From Microbulbifer taiwanensis (lineage in GTDB: Bacteria; Pseudomonadota; Gammaproteobacteria; Pseudomonadales; Cellvibrionaceae), in the NCBI RefSeq assembly GCF_014904815.1, contig NZ_JACZFR010000011.1, positions 20,383 to 84,382 on the forward strand: a stretch of DNA of 64,000 nt. The letters are read 5' to 3'. Positions within the stretch are counted from its first letter, which is position 1. Every line of letters begins with the position of its first letter. Both the position numbers and the translations under genes were made by a program. The notes beneath the pieces are model-generated. The model did not search any database. It saw nothing but the letters and a program-made list of their open reading frames with translations, and was not told the DNA's origin. Positions 9,801 through 17,730 of this stretch are shown here, in pieces.

Positions 9801-10400
9801 GTACACCCGGTGACTGTCCTGAGTCGTATAGCGGCCCGCGGTGTCGATCATTACCGCGTCGTTGGTAAACCACCAGTCGCAATTGCGTGTGCCGCCGATA
9901 CCGCCGAGCGCTTCCTTGCCGTGACTCTGCGCCAGCGGAAATTCCAGACCGGAGTTGACCAGTGCGGTGGTCTTGCCGGACCCGGGCGGGCCGATAATGA
10001 TGTACCACGGCAATTGATACAGGGACACCCGTCCCCGGTCCGATTTGAATCTCGCCTTGCGCAATACTTCCATGGCTTCGCGAAACCGGGATGACAGGGC
10101 CTCCAGTTCCTCCCGGCTGCGCTCCTGGTCCGGATCGACTTCGCCCTCCTGGGACGCCTCAATCTCCTGGATCAGCGCCCTGTTCTGGCGTCGCTCCACC
10201 AGCCACTGGCTCAGGTGCCACACCAGCCAGATGGCAAAGAAAAATACGATCAGGGTGATTCGCAGGCTGTGTGACAGAGTGGCGTTGTCGCTGCCGAATT
10301 TAATGTAATCCGCCCCGAACCAGATCAACAGCGACAGGGCCAGAAGACCGATAAAGCCGACAACCCATTTATTGGTAAAAAAATCCCGCAGGCGTTTCAT
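6861..10400 (-). CDS. tssM: TssM (IcmF), T6SS inner-membrane complex protein
   Basis: The protein has 1179 residues from the ATG at 10398-10400, chosen because GGAG lies 6 bases upstream; an ATG 4 codons earlier has its purine run touching the start. Two N-terminal membrane segments (WVVGFIGLLALSLLIWFGA and ITLIVFFFAIWLVW) precede a cytoplasmic NTPase-like domain with an intact Walker [12 protein letters not shown], and VMIDTAGRY. A third membrane segment, YASLAVTFVGALFLW, near residue 460 leads to the large periplasmic domain, which ends in the conserved beta-rich C-terminus that contacts TssJ. It spans the inner membrane and periplasm with TssL and TssJ. It is encoded between tssL and tagF. 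Confidence 0.97.
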   Translation of the reverse strand: MKRLRDFFTNKWVVGFIGLLALSLLIWFGADYIKFGSDNATLSHSLRITLIVFFFAIWLVWHLSQWLVERRQNRALIQEIEASQEGEVDPDQERSREELEALSSRFREAMEVLRKARFKSDRGRVSLYQLPWYIIIGPPGSGKTTALVNSGLEFPLAQSHGKEALGGIGGTRNCDWWFTNDAVMIDTAGRYTTQDSHRVYDNSAWQAFLGLLKRYRRRRPINGALVAISLQDLMVQTAEQRLHQAKTIRQRINELQQQLGIRFPIYLTFTKCDLVAGFSEFFDNLSQAEREQVWGVSFPAEASPAAGAPLDSFTGEFRQLIERLNQRVLWRVHQERNVEKRARLQGFPARMESLQEMLCDFVKQAFGANRYDTVPMVRGVYFTSGTQEGSPIDRMMASVSADFGLERDMGQKFQGAGKSYFLHRLLKDVIFPEAELVGVNRRIESATLWLRRGVYASLAVTFVGALFLWTGSIAQNKIFMGEVGEHISRYQQGETEAAGRRLTSVESLKLLEPLQSAAAVYEREEHPWLSNLGLYDDRVDRAADGLYRNRLETVFLPSLIRDIERDLSRLGSEDPALADTLKTYLMFFRAEKRDQQLLQEYFAAGWERQLPGEAQQQQKLTHHLQQLFAQPLPDSLEENERVVARARQQLRRIPVPQRLYAQLQNSELGVTPVDLYGEIGGDTDQLFGVGATDPRFTVPYLYTKAGYKELEFGADSPLMAQLAEERWIYGGDISGEDFTEADREQLGEEVKRIYLGEYQQRWQRFLAGFPIQRFRSTGQALDTLSKLADPVYSPLLAVAEITADNTRLTPRPELSVDASGVALPVSSRTRNLGAAAASGAVGALQERFEPTVVDLRFEELQRITQSEKGRPARVQEYLSAIGKIQEYLTEIDSAPDANEAAFSSAKARFAGGGGDAIKQLRIKAANAPAPFDQWLEDIADSTWALVMAKAKLHADRIWREQVYSSYSRSLANRYPLRGNREQEIPIMEFNQFFKPGGIEQKFVTEFLKPFIDTRNWRMRSLEGQSLGLSGETLAQLRRAERIRNTFFSSGEQAGYSFRIEPTKLDSGVRLFALEMGGQRVPYSHGPRTSKKLTWRGGESNRVRIIFEDLNETVHRKHFEGDWAWYRLLASSQLQSRSSTEHLVTFEEEGRSAQFKLAAAGANNPFDRSLFSSYRCPEIL

Positions 10401-10454
10401 GAATAGCTCCATCTCCCAGGCCGTGCCGGCGCTGGTGCCCGGGCGAACCGAGAG

Positions 10455-11321
10455 TTATCGGGTCGCCGCTGTATTTCCGTTTTCTTCAACAGTCAGGTCG
10501 GCGATACGTTCCGCCACCGGTGTTGCGCTCTCGTACAGCCACCAGCGGTAGCCGCTATAGGTAACCGCCAGCAGGCCGAAGACGACACTGGCAACCACCC
10601 ACAGGGGCACATAGTGGATCAACCGCGTCTTGCGCTCGACGCAACCCTGCCAACGAGGAGACAGGTCTCTCTCCATCGCCGGACGGTGACTCTCAATCGT
10701 CTGGTAGAGGTTATCCCGGATCTGTTCCAGCTGTTCGTGCCCGCGCTGCACCAGCCGGTACTTGCCCTGAAAGCCCAGGCTCAGACACAGGTAAAAAAGC
10801 TCCAGCAGTTCAAGGTGCGTTCCCGGTGCCTCCTGCATGCGTTGCAGGATGGCAAAGCATTTTTCACCACCAAAAGTCTCCTTGTGGAAAAGGCTCAGCA
10901 GCGAGTGCTGGCTCCAGCCGCTGGCACTGCCCCAGGGAGTGGACAGGACCACTTCGTCAACCACAGTGCAGAGGAGGTAGCGCGCGGTCAGCACCGTTTC
11001 CGGCGACAGCGACAGTTGCTTGGCTTCGCGCTCGAAACCCTGAATCTCATTGGTGAGGCGTTTGTGCAGATCCGGCACATTGCCGTGATTCATGGTCGAA
11101 CGCAGTTTGATGATCACACCCAGTAACTTGGACGCGGCGGATACCAGCGGGTTGAGGCTGTTGCGTACGCGGATCTCCTGTTGCAGTTCTGCGCCACTAA
11201 ACATATTTCCCTGGGGAGATTGCGCAGCTCGACCGGCGGCCAGCGCACCGGGCGTAGGCACTATCACAGTGCGGTCCCCGGCACTGGGGGCGCGCGGCGG
11301 CGTGAAATTGTCATTGCTCAT
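10455..11321 (-). CDS. tssL: TssL (DotU family), T6SS inner-membrane protein
   Basis: This 288-residue DotU-like protein has a helical cytoplasmic domain with RNSLNPLVSAASKLLGVI, LTARYLLCTVVDEVVLSTPWG, FHKETFGGEKCFAILQRM and LFYLCLSLGFQGKYRL. One membrane segment (about residues 238-260, VPLWVVASVVFGLLAVTYSG) is followed by a 25-residue periplasmic tail. There is no C-terminal OmpA/peptidoglycan-binding domain, so this is the short form, and cell-wall anchoring would need another protein. The ATG lies one base after the tssK stop (TGACATG), so the pair is tightly coupled. Confidence 0.95.
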   Translation of the reverse strand: MSNDNFTPPRAPSAGDRTVIVPTPGALAAGRAAQSPQGNMFSGAELQQEIRVRNSLNPLVSAASKLLGVIIKLRSTMNHGNVPDLHKRLTNEIQGFEREAKQLSLSPETVLTARYLLCTVVDEVVLSTPWGSASGWSQHSLLSLFHKETFGGEKCFAILQRMQEAPGTHLELLELFYLCLSLGFQGKYRLVQRGHEQLEQIRDNLYQTIESHRPAMERDLSPRWQGCVERKTRLIHYVPLWVVASVVFGLLAVTYSGYRWWLYESATPVAERIADLTVEENGNTAATR

Positions 11322-11322
11322 G

Positions 11323-12660
11323 TCAATTGTTCCTTATTGCCCAGAGCTCCATGCTCAGGCCGGGAAACTCAGCGCCCAGGTGCACGGCAAAGCCGCCGGA
11401 CCTTTGCATGGCCTGCCACAGTTCGCCGCTGCGCTCCACCTCGAAATAGGTAAAGCCGGCATGGTAGGGAATCTGGCGCGGCGCCACTGGCAGCGGGCGC
11501 AAGACCAGGCCCGGGAGCTGCGCGGAGATCAGTTCGCGAATGGCTTCGACCGGCGCCACCTTGGCCTGGCCCGGAAAACGGCTGCGCAACAGATCGCCGG
11601 GCATATCCGCCTTTGCCGCCATGATGAAACTGGCGGTCTTGACCAGCGAGGGGTCGGTAACAGGTGCAACAAAAATGCCGAACTTTCTCTGCACCAGCTC
11701 CATCGCAATCGCCGTCTGTTCCAGCACCGTCGACAACGACTGCCGCAGCGCAGAAAACAGGCCGGCATAGCTCTGCTGAAGATTCTCGTGGGCGTAGTTC
11801 GGAATTTCCGGCGGCCGCTTGTTGGGAGCGGTAAATGTCGACAGTTCCCCGGCAAGTTGCAGTAATTCCAGGAACAGGTTGTGCGGGTGCAGGCGCGGCT
11901 GCGCGGTCAGCTGGCGCAACAGGGGCTCGAAGCGGTTGATGACCTGCAACAACAGATAGTCGGCGATCTCCGCAGAGCCGCTCCTGCCGCTGTCGCTCAG
12001 GCGATGACCGAGGGCGGAGCCGCGGTGATCCAGCAGGCCTTTTATTTCCTCGATATAAGCTTTGATGACCGACGACGCCTCGGCATTCAACAGCGGGGCT
12101 ATGTAATCGGAATCGAGTTCCACCGGTTTTTCCGGCTGGCGTTCGCGTATCCTCGCTATACCAATGGCCGCATAGCCACTCAGGTCGTCGCTCTCCAGCT
12201 TCAGGCAGACGCGCAGCTTGCCCACTTGTATACGCGCGGACTCACCGGATGATGCCGCGCTGTTGCGCGCATCAAAATTACTGGTCTGGTAGCGCGCCTG
12301 GGGAAAGTCTTCCTGATCGCGTACCGATTCCTGGCTGCCCGGTCTCTTCATCGGGATACACAAGTACACCACCTCGTCGCGGGTATTGACCGGGACTTCC
12401 AGCACCTCTGGCAGGTGTTCATTTTCCGGTGCGAGTATCGGTGTGCCGTCGGGGAAAATTGCACTCACCCGGGAGACCGATATCTTGCCCATGGACAACG
12501 GTTCACTGTCGATGGCCAGCTCGACAATGCCCCAGGTGTAGGCGCCGAGCGATCCGGTGCGAGCCTCCACCAGCTGTTCCAGATAGCGATCCTGCTGCTG
12601 GAAATGCTGGGGGCGCAGGAACATGCCCTCGCTCCAGATCACTTTATTATTTGCCGACAT
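11323..12660 (-). CDS. tssK: TssK, T6SS baseplate protein
   Basis: This 445-residue protein begins VIWSEGMFLRPQHFQQQDRYLE, the invariant TssK opening, and contains GIVELAIDSEPL, ISVSRVSAIFPDG, LRVCLKLESDDL and the C-terminal segment ISAQLPGLVLRPLPVAPRQIPYHAGFTYFEVERSGELWQ. TssK is a trimeric baseplate subunit that joins the cytoplasmic baseplate to the TssLM membrane complex; it is structurally related to phage receptor-binding proteins. Length is normal. The gene sits in the standard tssJ-tssK-tssL-tssM order. Confidence 0.96.
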   Translation of the reverse strand: MSANNKVIWSEGMFLRPQHFQQQDRYLEQLVEARTGSLGAYTWGIVELAIDSEPLSMGKISVSRVSAIFPDGTPILAPENEHLPEVLEVPVNTRDEVVYLCIPMKRPGSQESVRDQEDFPQARYQTSNFDARNSAASSGESARIQVGKLRVCLKLESDDLSGYAAIGIARIRERQPEKPVELDSDYIAPLLNAEASSVIKAYIEEIKGLLDHRGSALGHRLSDSGRSGSAEIADYLLLQVINRFEPLLRQLTAQPRLHPHNLFLELLQLAGELSTFTAPNKRPPEIPNYAHENLQQSYAGLFSALRQSLSTVLEQTAIAMELVQRKFGIFVAPVTDPSLVKTASFIMAAKADMPGDLLRSRFPGQAKVAPVEAIRELISAQLPGLVLRPLPVAPRQIPYHAGFTYFEVERSGELWQAMQRSGGFAVHLGAEFPGLSMELWAIRNN

Positions 12661-12701
12661 GGTTATTCCTCAACACAGCTGTAAATGTCGTTTCTGGTCT
12701 G

Positions 12702-13346
12702 TTAACGGACAATGGTGTCGGCAGATTTACGGGCTTCCTCGGCCTGCCGCAGGCGCTCTTGCATGCGTTCATACTCCTCGCTGGAAATCGTCACAGTGTC
12801 ATCCCTTTCACGCGACGAACGTTTTCTGGACGACAGCGTCGGTGTCGAAGTGCGATTGTTCCTGGCGATGGCTTCCGGCGAGCCGATGCGGGTATCGGCC
12901 AGTGTCACCCGGTATTCATTCTTCGTGTGGTCGGTTATCGGCAATAGCATCAGTGCATCGGCCCGCTGGTACTGGACAAACTCTGCCAACAGGCCGATAT
13001 ATTTCACCTCCGGCGACAGCCCCAGCTCCTCGACGCGCTGCTCACCCGGCGCAAACTCTTTCAGGATGACGGTATCAATCAGGTCCTTGCCGAGCCTGGA
13101 TTCGGCATTCTCATAGAGATTCAGAAAATCTTCGCGGGAAAACTGCCGGTCGTCCGCCAGCATAAACACGCGCACCACCACCGGTGACGCGCGGCCATCA
13201 TTGTCCGGGTTGACGTCATTTTGTATGTCGACAGCCAGTTCGACGCTGGTGTCAAAATTCAGTGTGCGGCGCGTGGTCTGGCAGGCCGCCACCGTCAGCA
13301 CCAGGGCGCCGATCATCAGCAGCCGGAGAGTTGATTGTATGGGCAC
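12702..13346 (-). CDS. tssJ: TssJ, T6SS outer-membrane lipoprotein with long C-terminal tail
   Basis: This 214-residue lipoprotein has a signal peptide MPIQSTLRLLMIGALVLT followed by the lipobox VAAC, with the acylated Cys at residue 22. The TssJ core contains VELAVDIQNDVNPDNDGRASPVVVRVFML, FLNLYENAESRLGKD and LPITDHTKNEYRVTL. After about residue 150 there is an extra charged tail of roughly 60 residues, Ser/Arg-rich and then predicted helical (EEYERMQERLRQAEEARKS), which most TssJ proteins lack. Start is GTG at 13344-13346 with AAGGAG upstream. TssJ anchors the TssM periplasmic domain to the outer membrane. Confidence 0.92.
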   Translation of the reverse strand: MPIQSTLRLLMIGALVLTVAACQTTRRTLNFDTSVELAVDIQNDVNPDNDGRASPVVVRVFMLADDRQFSREDFLNLYENAESRLGKDLIDTVILKEFAPGEQRVEELGLSPEVKYIGLLAEFVQYQRADALMLLPITDHTKNEYRVTLADTRIGSPEAIARNNRTSTPTLSSRKRSSRERDDTVTISSEEYERMQERLRQAEEARKSADTIVR

Positions 13347-13374
13347 GACAGGCTCCTTGTGTTCAGTAAATTTG

Positions 13375-15105
13375 TTAATTTTTTAAGTGCCTGGCATTTT
13401 TCAGCTCAGACAGCTGATGTTCATAGGTACTGGCAAATTCGTCGCCAAACAGGCGTCGATAACAGGCATCGGGATCTTTCAGCAATTCCCGGTACACGTC
13501 GCTGAACGCCTCCCAGTTCTTGGCACTTTTATTGACAAATACACCGCCTGAGCTGTTTGTGCGCCGCTCGATGTTGTCCGGGTTAAAATACCTGAGCATG
13601 GCGTCATAGCCGGCCCGCATGCCCGCCAGCACTGCCACCTGGTGGTCTGACAGATCATCGAAACTGTCCGCAACCGCCTGCTGCGGATCCATAAAGGCAC
13701 CATTGCCGGCAAACATTGCCGCCATTGCGTCATCTGCAGTGGCGCTGAACTTCAGCGGGTTGTTGGCTTCCGTCTGGATCATTGTGCGCTGCACCCGCAG
13801 CTCGTTCTTGATACTGCTTCGCGCGCGCAACAGGTCGATCAGGCGGGCGACCGTCTCGCGGACTATTGCCGCCGCCTGCTGCTCCAACTGGCTCTGCAGT
13901 GCAGGGTCCGGACTCAAACCGAGCGACGCAGCCAGCGCGGAAGCGACGGGCGTTTGCGCTGACGCCTGTGGTGGCGGTGGAGCCTGCGGAGGTGGCGGAG
14001 TCTGTGGAGGCATCGGAGCCTGTGGAACCGGCGGGGCCTGTGGCGGGGCCGGCGGAACAGGCTGTTGCGGAATTTCGCCGTGCGGCTGTTGATTCAGCGG
14101 CGCAAACTGCTGGGACGCACCGGAAAAACCGCCTGTAGCAGCGGCGCTGCCGGTTTCGAAGCCGGGCGCACCCGCTACCTGCTGACCCTGCATGGCTGCC
14201 AGCGAAGCGGCAAACGGGTTGTCGGCCGCGGGCGGCGCTACCACCGGTTGCTGCTGCACCGGCGGACTGGGCGGCACGGGGGGGGAGAAGGCAGTAGCGG
14301 CGGGCTCTGGCGGGGGCACCGGGGCCGGCTCGGCGACGACGCTTTCCGGTTGCTGCGCGGTAAACTGCATGGAATGACTGTCGGCAGGGGCGTGATCCTG
14401 TTCGCTGCCGTCTTTCCACCAGTCGTCGTCGGACCACTGGCTTCCTGTTGCCGCCTCTCCGCCAAAATCGCCCAGCAATCCACCGCCGCCAGCCTGGGAT
14501 TTTACAGCGGAATCGAAGGCGGCCAGGGGGTCGGTCTGTTCACTCCCCATCGCCAGCGGGTTATCGGCGGAGGGAGGTGGTTGGGTGCCTCCGGCAACAT
14601 ACCCCCACTCGCCAGAGAGGGAGGCGCTCGCCTTGGCACCCGGTTCCAGCCAGCTGTCCAGCTGTTGCGCCTCCGCCTGGTTCTGCATTTTGGCCGCGGC
14701 GGCAGCACTGAACGTAGTGCGGTCGGAACCATCGAGAAAATCGGCTTCGCCCAGTCCCTGCGGCAAGCCGCTGGCAGGCTGCGGCCGACGCAGCGTGACT
14801 TTGAGCTGGTAGTCCCCGACAGAGATAATGTCGCCGTCGCTCAGTGCAACCTGGTTGCCCTTGCCAACGGGATTGTCGCCCTGATTGTGGTAGGTACCAT
14901 TGGTGCTGTTGTCTACAAGAAAATACTGGCTGTCACTGAAGGTGATCTGGGCATGCCTGGAGGAGACCACCCGCTCCGGATCCGGTAGCACCCAGTCATT
15001 ACCATCCGCGCGCCCCAGACTTCCACCTGCCGCGGTAAACAGTTTGGTGTGCTTCAGCATGTTGGCACCCTGCGGATCTGCCAACACGGATAGAATTAGA
15101 TCCAT
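13375..15105 (-). CDS. tagH: TagH, FHA-domain T6SS regulator/scaffold
   Basis: This 576-residue protein has an N-terminal FHA domain (residues about 1-110): GSLGRADGNDWVLPDPERVVSSRHAQI, FLVDNSTNGTYHNQ and LSDGDIISVGDYQLKV, with the phosphothreonine-binding Arg, Ser and Asn positions visible. A long low-complexity linker (about 130-390) is rich in Pro, Ala and Gln, with many PPxAP-type repeats. The C-terminal helical domain (about 395-576) has LLRARSSIKNELRVQRTMIQ, NNPLKFS, AMLRYFNPDNIE and KNWEAFSDVYRELLKD, the T6SS Fha C-terminal signature. It probably binds a phosphorylated partner and is counteracted by the PppA phosphatase encoded at 17879-18742. Confidence 0.95.
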   Translation of the reverse strand: MDLILSVLADPQGANMLKHTKLFTAAGGSLGRADGNDWVLPDPERVVSSRHAQITFSDSQYFLVDNSTNGTYHNQGDNPVGKGNQVALSDGDIISVGDYQLKVTLRRPQPASGLPQGLGEADFLDGSDRTTFSAAAAAKMQNQAEAQQLDSWLEPGAKASASLSGEWGYVAGGTQPPPSADNPLAMGSEQTDPLAAFDSAVKSQAGGGGLLGDFGGEAATGSQWSDDDWWKDGSEQDHAPADSHSMQFTAQQPESVVAEPAPVPPPEPAATAFSPPVPPSPPVQQQPVVAPPAADNPFAASLAAMQGQQVAGAPGFETGSAAATGGFSGASQQFAPLNQQPHGEIPQQPVPPAPPQAPPVPQAPMPPQTPPPPQAPPPPQASAQTPVASALAASLGLSPDPALQSQLEQQAAAIVRETVARLIDLLRARSSIKNELRVQRTMIQTEANNPLKFSATADDAMAAMFAGNGAFMDPQQAVADSFDDLSDHQVAVLAGMRAGYDAMLRYFNPDNIERRTNSSGGVFVNKSAKNWEAFSDVYRELLKDPDACYRRLFGDEFASTYEHQLSELKNARHLKN

Positions 15106-15365
15106 TTAACTCTGGCTCGCACTTTTGTTAATTAAAAATATTTGAACAAATCACCAGCCGCTCCTGCGACAGTAGCCGACACACTTTCAAACCGGGCCTC
15201 GAATTGCAATCTTTACCTTTTGCCGGTTATTCAATCGCTGCATGGTGCCATCATTTATCAAAAAATGTCTGTTGCTGGTCACAATGCGACATAGCGCAGC
15301 AAACTTAAACGCAATTTTTACTAGCGAAATAGTCCTGCCGGAAATTGATCGTCCGAACCTGGCTA
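15106..15365. other. Intergenic region upstream of tagH
   Basis: This 260-base gap separates the tagH-to-tssM operon from the TssB-TssC fusion gene. It is markedly AT-rich in 15110-15150 and 15240-15330 and codes for no protein I can support. A promoter for tagH-tssJKLM is expected here on the minus strand, but I could not assign boxes with confidence. A TGGCAC motif (minus strand, near 15245) resembles half of a sigma-54 promoter but has wrong spacing to any GC. Confidence 0.4.
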
Positions 15366-16856
15366 TTACCGGCTCCAGGGGCCACGCAACTCACCGCCGG
15401 CCAGGGAACGCAATCTCGGCAAAATAATCTGGTCCCTGTCCTGGACCGAGCGCAGGGTACTGATGCCGGCACTGTCGAACTTCGCCGCGGCCCTGTCGGT
15501 CAGCAGCGCCTCGGCACAGGGCGTCATCCAGTGGCCCTGCGGTAGTTTGCGCAGGTGCAACGGCAAGTCTTCATAGCGGGCCGAAGACACTGGGGCCAAC
15601 CGCCCACTCTGCGAAAACTGCTGACATATTGACAGTGCCAGCAGGTAGGCGGAGTTCCCCCACAGGTAGTAGCCGTGGCCGTGCTCGTGTGTCAGCTCTT
15701 CAAAATTGAAGCGCTCGGTCGTTGCTGAATCGGCGCCATAGGGCAGGCGCAACATAAATCTGGGCCCCGCCAGTGCCACATGGGCGCTGGCGGAATAGTC
15801 GCGCACCGCCTGCCAGCCTTGTGCAAACTCATTTGACAGCGGATAGTGCCAATCGTCCGGGTCCACCGATCCCGACAGCCCCGGACACCCGGCCAGTCTG
15901 GGATCGGCGCCGAGGATCAGTGTGCTGCCGGCGGCTTCAGCGATGGTTGCCAGGTCGATCAACAGGTGCAGGTCCCGCTCCTCATCGGCAATAAAGAAGT
16001 CCCCGATCACCATATTGAAGGGCCGGCTTCCCGCGGCGGTCTCCCGCTCCACCAGGCACTTGAACAACTGTGACTGCTCCAGGTCGCTTTCGGCCTGGGC
16101 GAAGTCCGCCAGCAACTCCTCCTTGCTGACATCGATCAGGAACAGTTGCAGATTAGGGTGATCGTCGATACGTCTCAGCAACAGGTGCAGGCCTCTCCAG
16201 CTGGCCTCTACCTGACGGAAGTCGCTGTTGTGCATGATTTTTCGCATCGCTTCCGACACCGCCTCCGAGAGCGCCTGCAGGTAGTCGTCCTGGCGGTGGT
16301 CCGGCCTTTCCTGTACATAGGGGGCGACAATATCCTTGATGAGGCGATCTATCTGCGACTGCTCGCCGCCCTGGAACTCCCGCAGGCCCTCGCCGGACAG
16401 GATCGCATCCAACATGGATGCGCCGCCGAGCGCAGGCTTGGAGCCGGCTTCGCGCAGCCCGGGATCCCACTGGCGGATTTCCTCGGCGGCGCGGGAGAAT
16501 TCACGCGGATTTAACAGCTGTCTCTCCAGCTCAATAAACCGCTTGAACAGCGGCAGGCGACTGTACAGGTAATCCGGATGCAGGTCGTCAAACTCCAGCA
16601 GGGACAGGGGTTCCTCCTGCGTCGGCAACTGCAGGCGCACGCCCAATTTCTCGAACAATGACTCGAAGCCATCCTTACTCAGGGAATAGGCCCTGCGCCC
16701 GGACAGGGTTTCCGGCTCGCACTGCCTGCGACTGGCGCGACCACTGAAGTCCCCCAGTATCGCGACCTTTAATTGCTCGTCGGAAGGCTGCGGTATATGC
16801 CCCTCCCGGTCACCGAATGCGATGGGCGCACCCGAATTTATTGTGGCTCGGTTCAC
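15366..16856 (-). CDS. TssB-TssC fusion-like sheath protein lacking the TssC C-terminal domain
   Basis: This 496-residue protein joins two sheath-like parts. Residues about 28-120 resemble TssB: LKVAILGDFSGRASR matches [15 protein letters not shown] of TssB in this window, and LLEFDDLHPDYLYSRLPLFK matches its [22 protein letters not shown]. Residues about 165-400 resemble the first part of TssC: VEASWRGLHLLLR, IDVSKEELLADFAQAE, SQLFKCLVERETAAGSRPFNMVIGDFFI and RFMLRLPYGADS. The C-terminal TssC block ([15 protein letters not shown] type) is absent. Start is GTG at 16854-16856, 2 bases after the stop of the transposase-like gene. Such proteins are seen near FHA genes in some T6SS loci; their role is unknown to me. 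Confidence 0.82.
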   Translation of the reverse strand: MNRATINSGAPIAFGDREGHIPQPSDEQLKVAILGDFSGRASRRQCEPETLSGRRAYSLSKDGFESLFEKLGVRLQLPTQEEPLSLLEFDDLHPDYLYSRLPLFKRFIELERQLLNPREFSRAAEEIRQWDPGLREAGSKPALGGASMLDAILSGEGLREFQGGEQSQIDRLIKDIVAPYVQERPDHRQDDYLQALSEAVSEAMRKIMHNSDFRQVEASWRGLHLLLRRIDDHPNLQLFLIDVSKEELLADFAQAESDLEQSQLFKCLVERETAAGSRPFNMVIGDFFIADEERDLHLLIDLATIAEAAGSTLILGADPRLAGCPGLSGSVDPDDWHYPLSNEFAQGWQAVRDYSASAHVALAGPRFMLRLPYGADSATTERFNFEELTHEHGHGYYLWGNSAYLLALSICQQFSQSGRLAPVSSARYEDLPLHLRKLPQGHWMTPCAEALLTDRAAAKFDSAGISTLRSVQDRDQIILPRLRSLAGGELRGPWSR

Positions 16857-16858
16857 AC

Positions 16859-17728
16859 TCAGCTCTCCATCGCTGCCATTTCGGCAGTTTTCAGTTTTTC
16901 TGTACCAGTTACCGGTACACCTTGATCTTTATCCTGGCTTTTTCTCGAACCGCCAGCCTCATTGCCACCGGCAACTCCTTGATCGATTTTTTTTGACTTT
17001 GGCGGACGACCGCGCTTAAGGGGCCTCACCCGCTGATTGGCGATCTGTTCTATTTTATCCTTGAAGACATCCCCACCCAGTACATGCCCAAGCTTGATGG
17101 TCTCGGCAATATACTCCAGCAAACGGCGATCAAAGCTGTAGCGGAACAGCTTCCGGTACTCCTGGGCACGCTCCCGCGCCGTCTCCCCCAATGCCATATA
17201 CAAGCGATGGTCGGTAATGACGGGGCTCGCGATATTGTTGGCGTGGTGATTAAAGCTGGACCAGGCATAGTCTCCCAGAGATTCGGCCAGCCCCAGGTAA
17301 AGCGGCCGCAGCTCCACATAGCGATAACAGGTGAGCAGGTAGGCGTCCGAGTCGATCAGGCTGGATTTGTAGCGCCCTCTCCACAGGGTACCGGAACGTT
17401 TGTAGCGGTGGTTCACATACTGCACATAGCGCCGCCCCAGGGACTGCATCATCGACGACACCCCATCCGGCACCCTGGGCATGGCGATTATCTGCACCAT
17501 GTTGGGCAGCAGTACATAGGCATGGATGTCTACGCGATACTGATCAGCGGCATTGCGCAGGCTGATCAGGTAGAACTGATAATCTTCCTCATCAAAAAAA
17601 CACGGCAGGTTGTTGTGGCCCACCTGTACGATGTGCTGGGGTATATCTATCAGATTGAGCCTGGGGAGACGGGGCATCTTGCCAACAAATCCTTTTGTTG
17701 CACGCTGGTACTGCTTGGCAGTATCCAT
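16859..17728 (-). CDS. IS200/RAYT-like (Y1_Tnp) protein with lost HUH motif
   Basis: This 289-residue protein aligns by eye with REP-associated tyrosine transposases: MPRLPRLNLIDIPQHIVQVGHNN, CFFDEEDYQFYLISLRNAA, LGRRYVQYVNHRYKRSGTLWRGRYKSSLIDSDAYLLTCYRYVEL. In active members the segment after IHAYVL reads (M/P)NHVHLL; here residues 75-80 are PNMVQI, so both His of the HxH metal site are replaced (Met77, Gln79). A Tyr pair in CYRYVEL (135, 137) remains. The C-terminus is basic with an RGRP AT-hook-like motif (239-242). An alternative start is Met18 (17675-17677). It is most likely a DNA- or RNA-binding protein without transposase activity. It is transcribed first in a unit with the TssB-TssC fusion. 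Confidence 0.83.
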   Translation of the reverse strand: MDTAKQYQRATKGFVGKMPRLPRLNLIDIPQHIVQVGHNNLPCFFDEEDYQFYLISLRNAADQYRVDIHAYVLLPNMVQIIAMPRVPDGVSSMMQSLGRRYVQYVNHRYKRSGTLWRGRYKSSLIDSDAYLLTCYRYVELRPLYLGLAESLGDYAWSSFNHHANNIASPVITDHRLYMALGETARERAQEYRKLFRYSFDRRLLEYIAETIKLGHVLGGDVFKDKIEQIANQRVRPLKRGRPPKSKKIDQGVAGGNEAGGSRKSQDKDQGVPVTGTEKLKTAEMAAMES

Positions 17729-17730
17729 TT

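Noticed and set aside
7296..10094. A 932-codon open frame on the plus strand opposite tssM
   Set aside because: It is the antisense shadow of tssM in GC-rich DNA; its translation shows no domain pattern, while the minus-strand frame has clear TssM motifs.
15230..15260. Sigma-54 promoter-like TGGCAC upstream of tagH
   Set aside because: The GG to GC distance does not fit the required spacing, so only half of the consensus is present.
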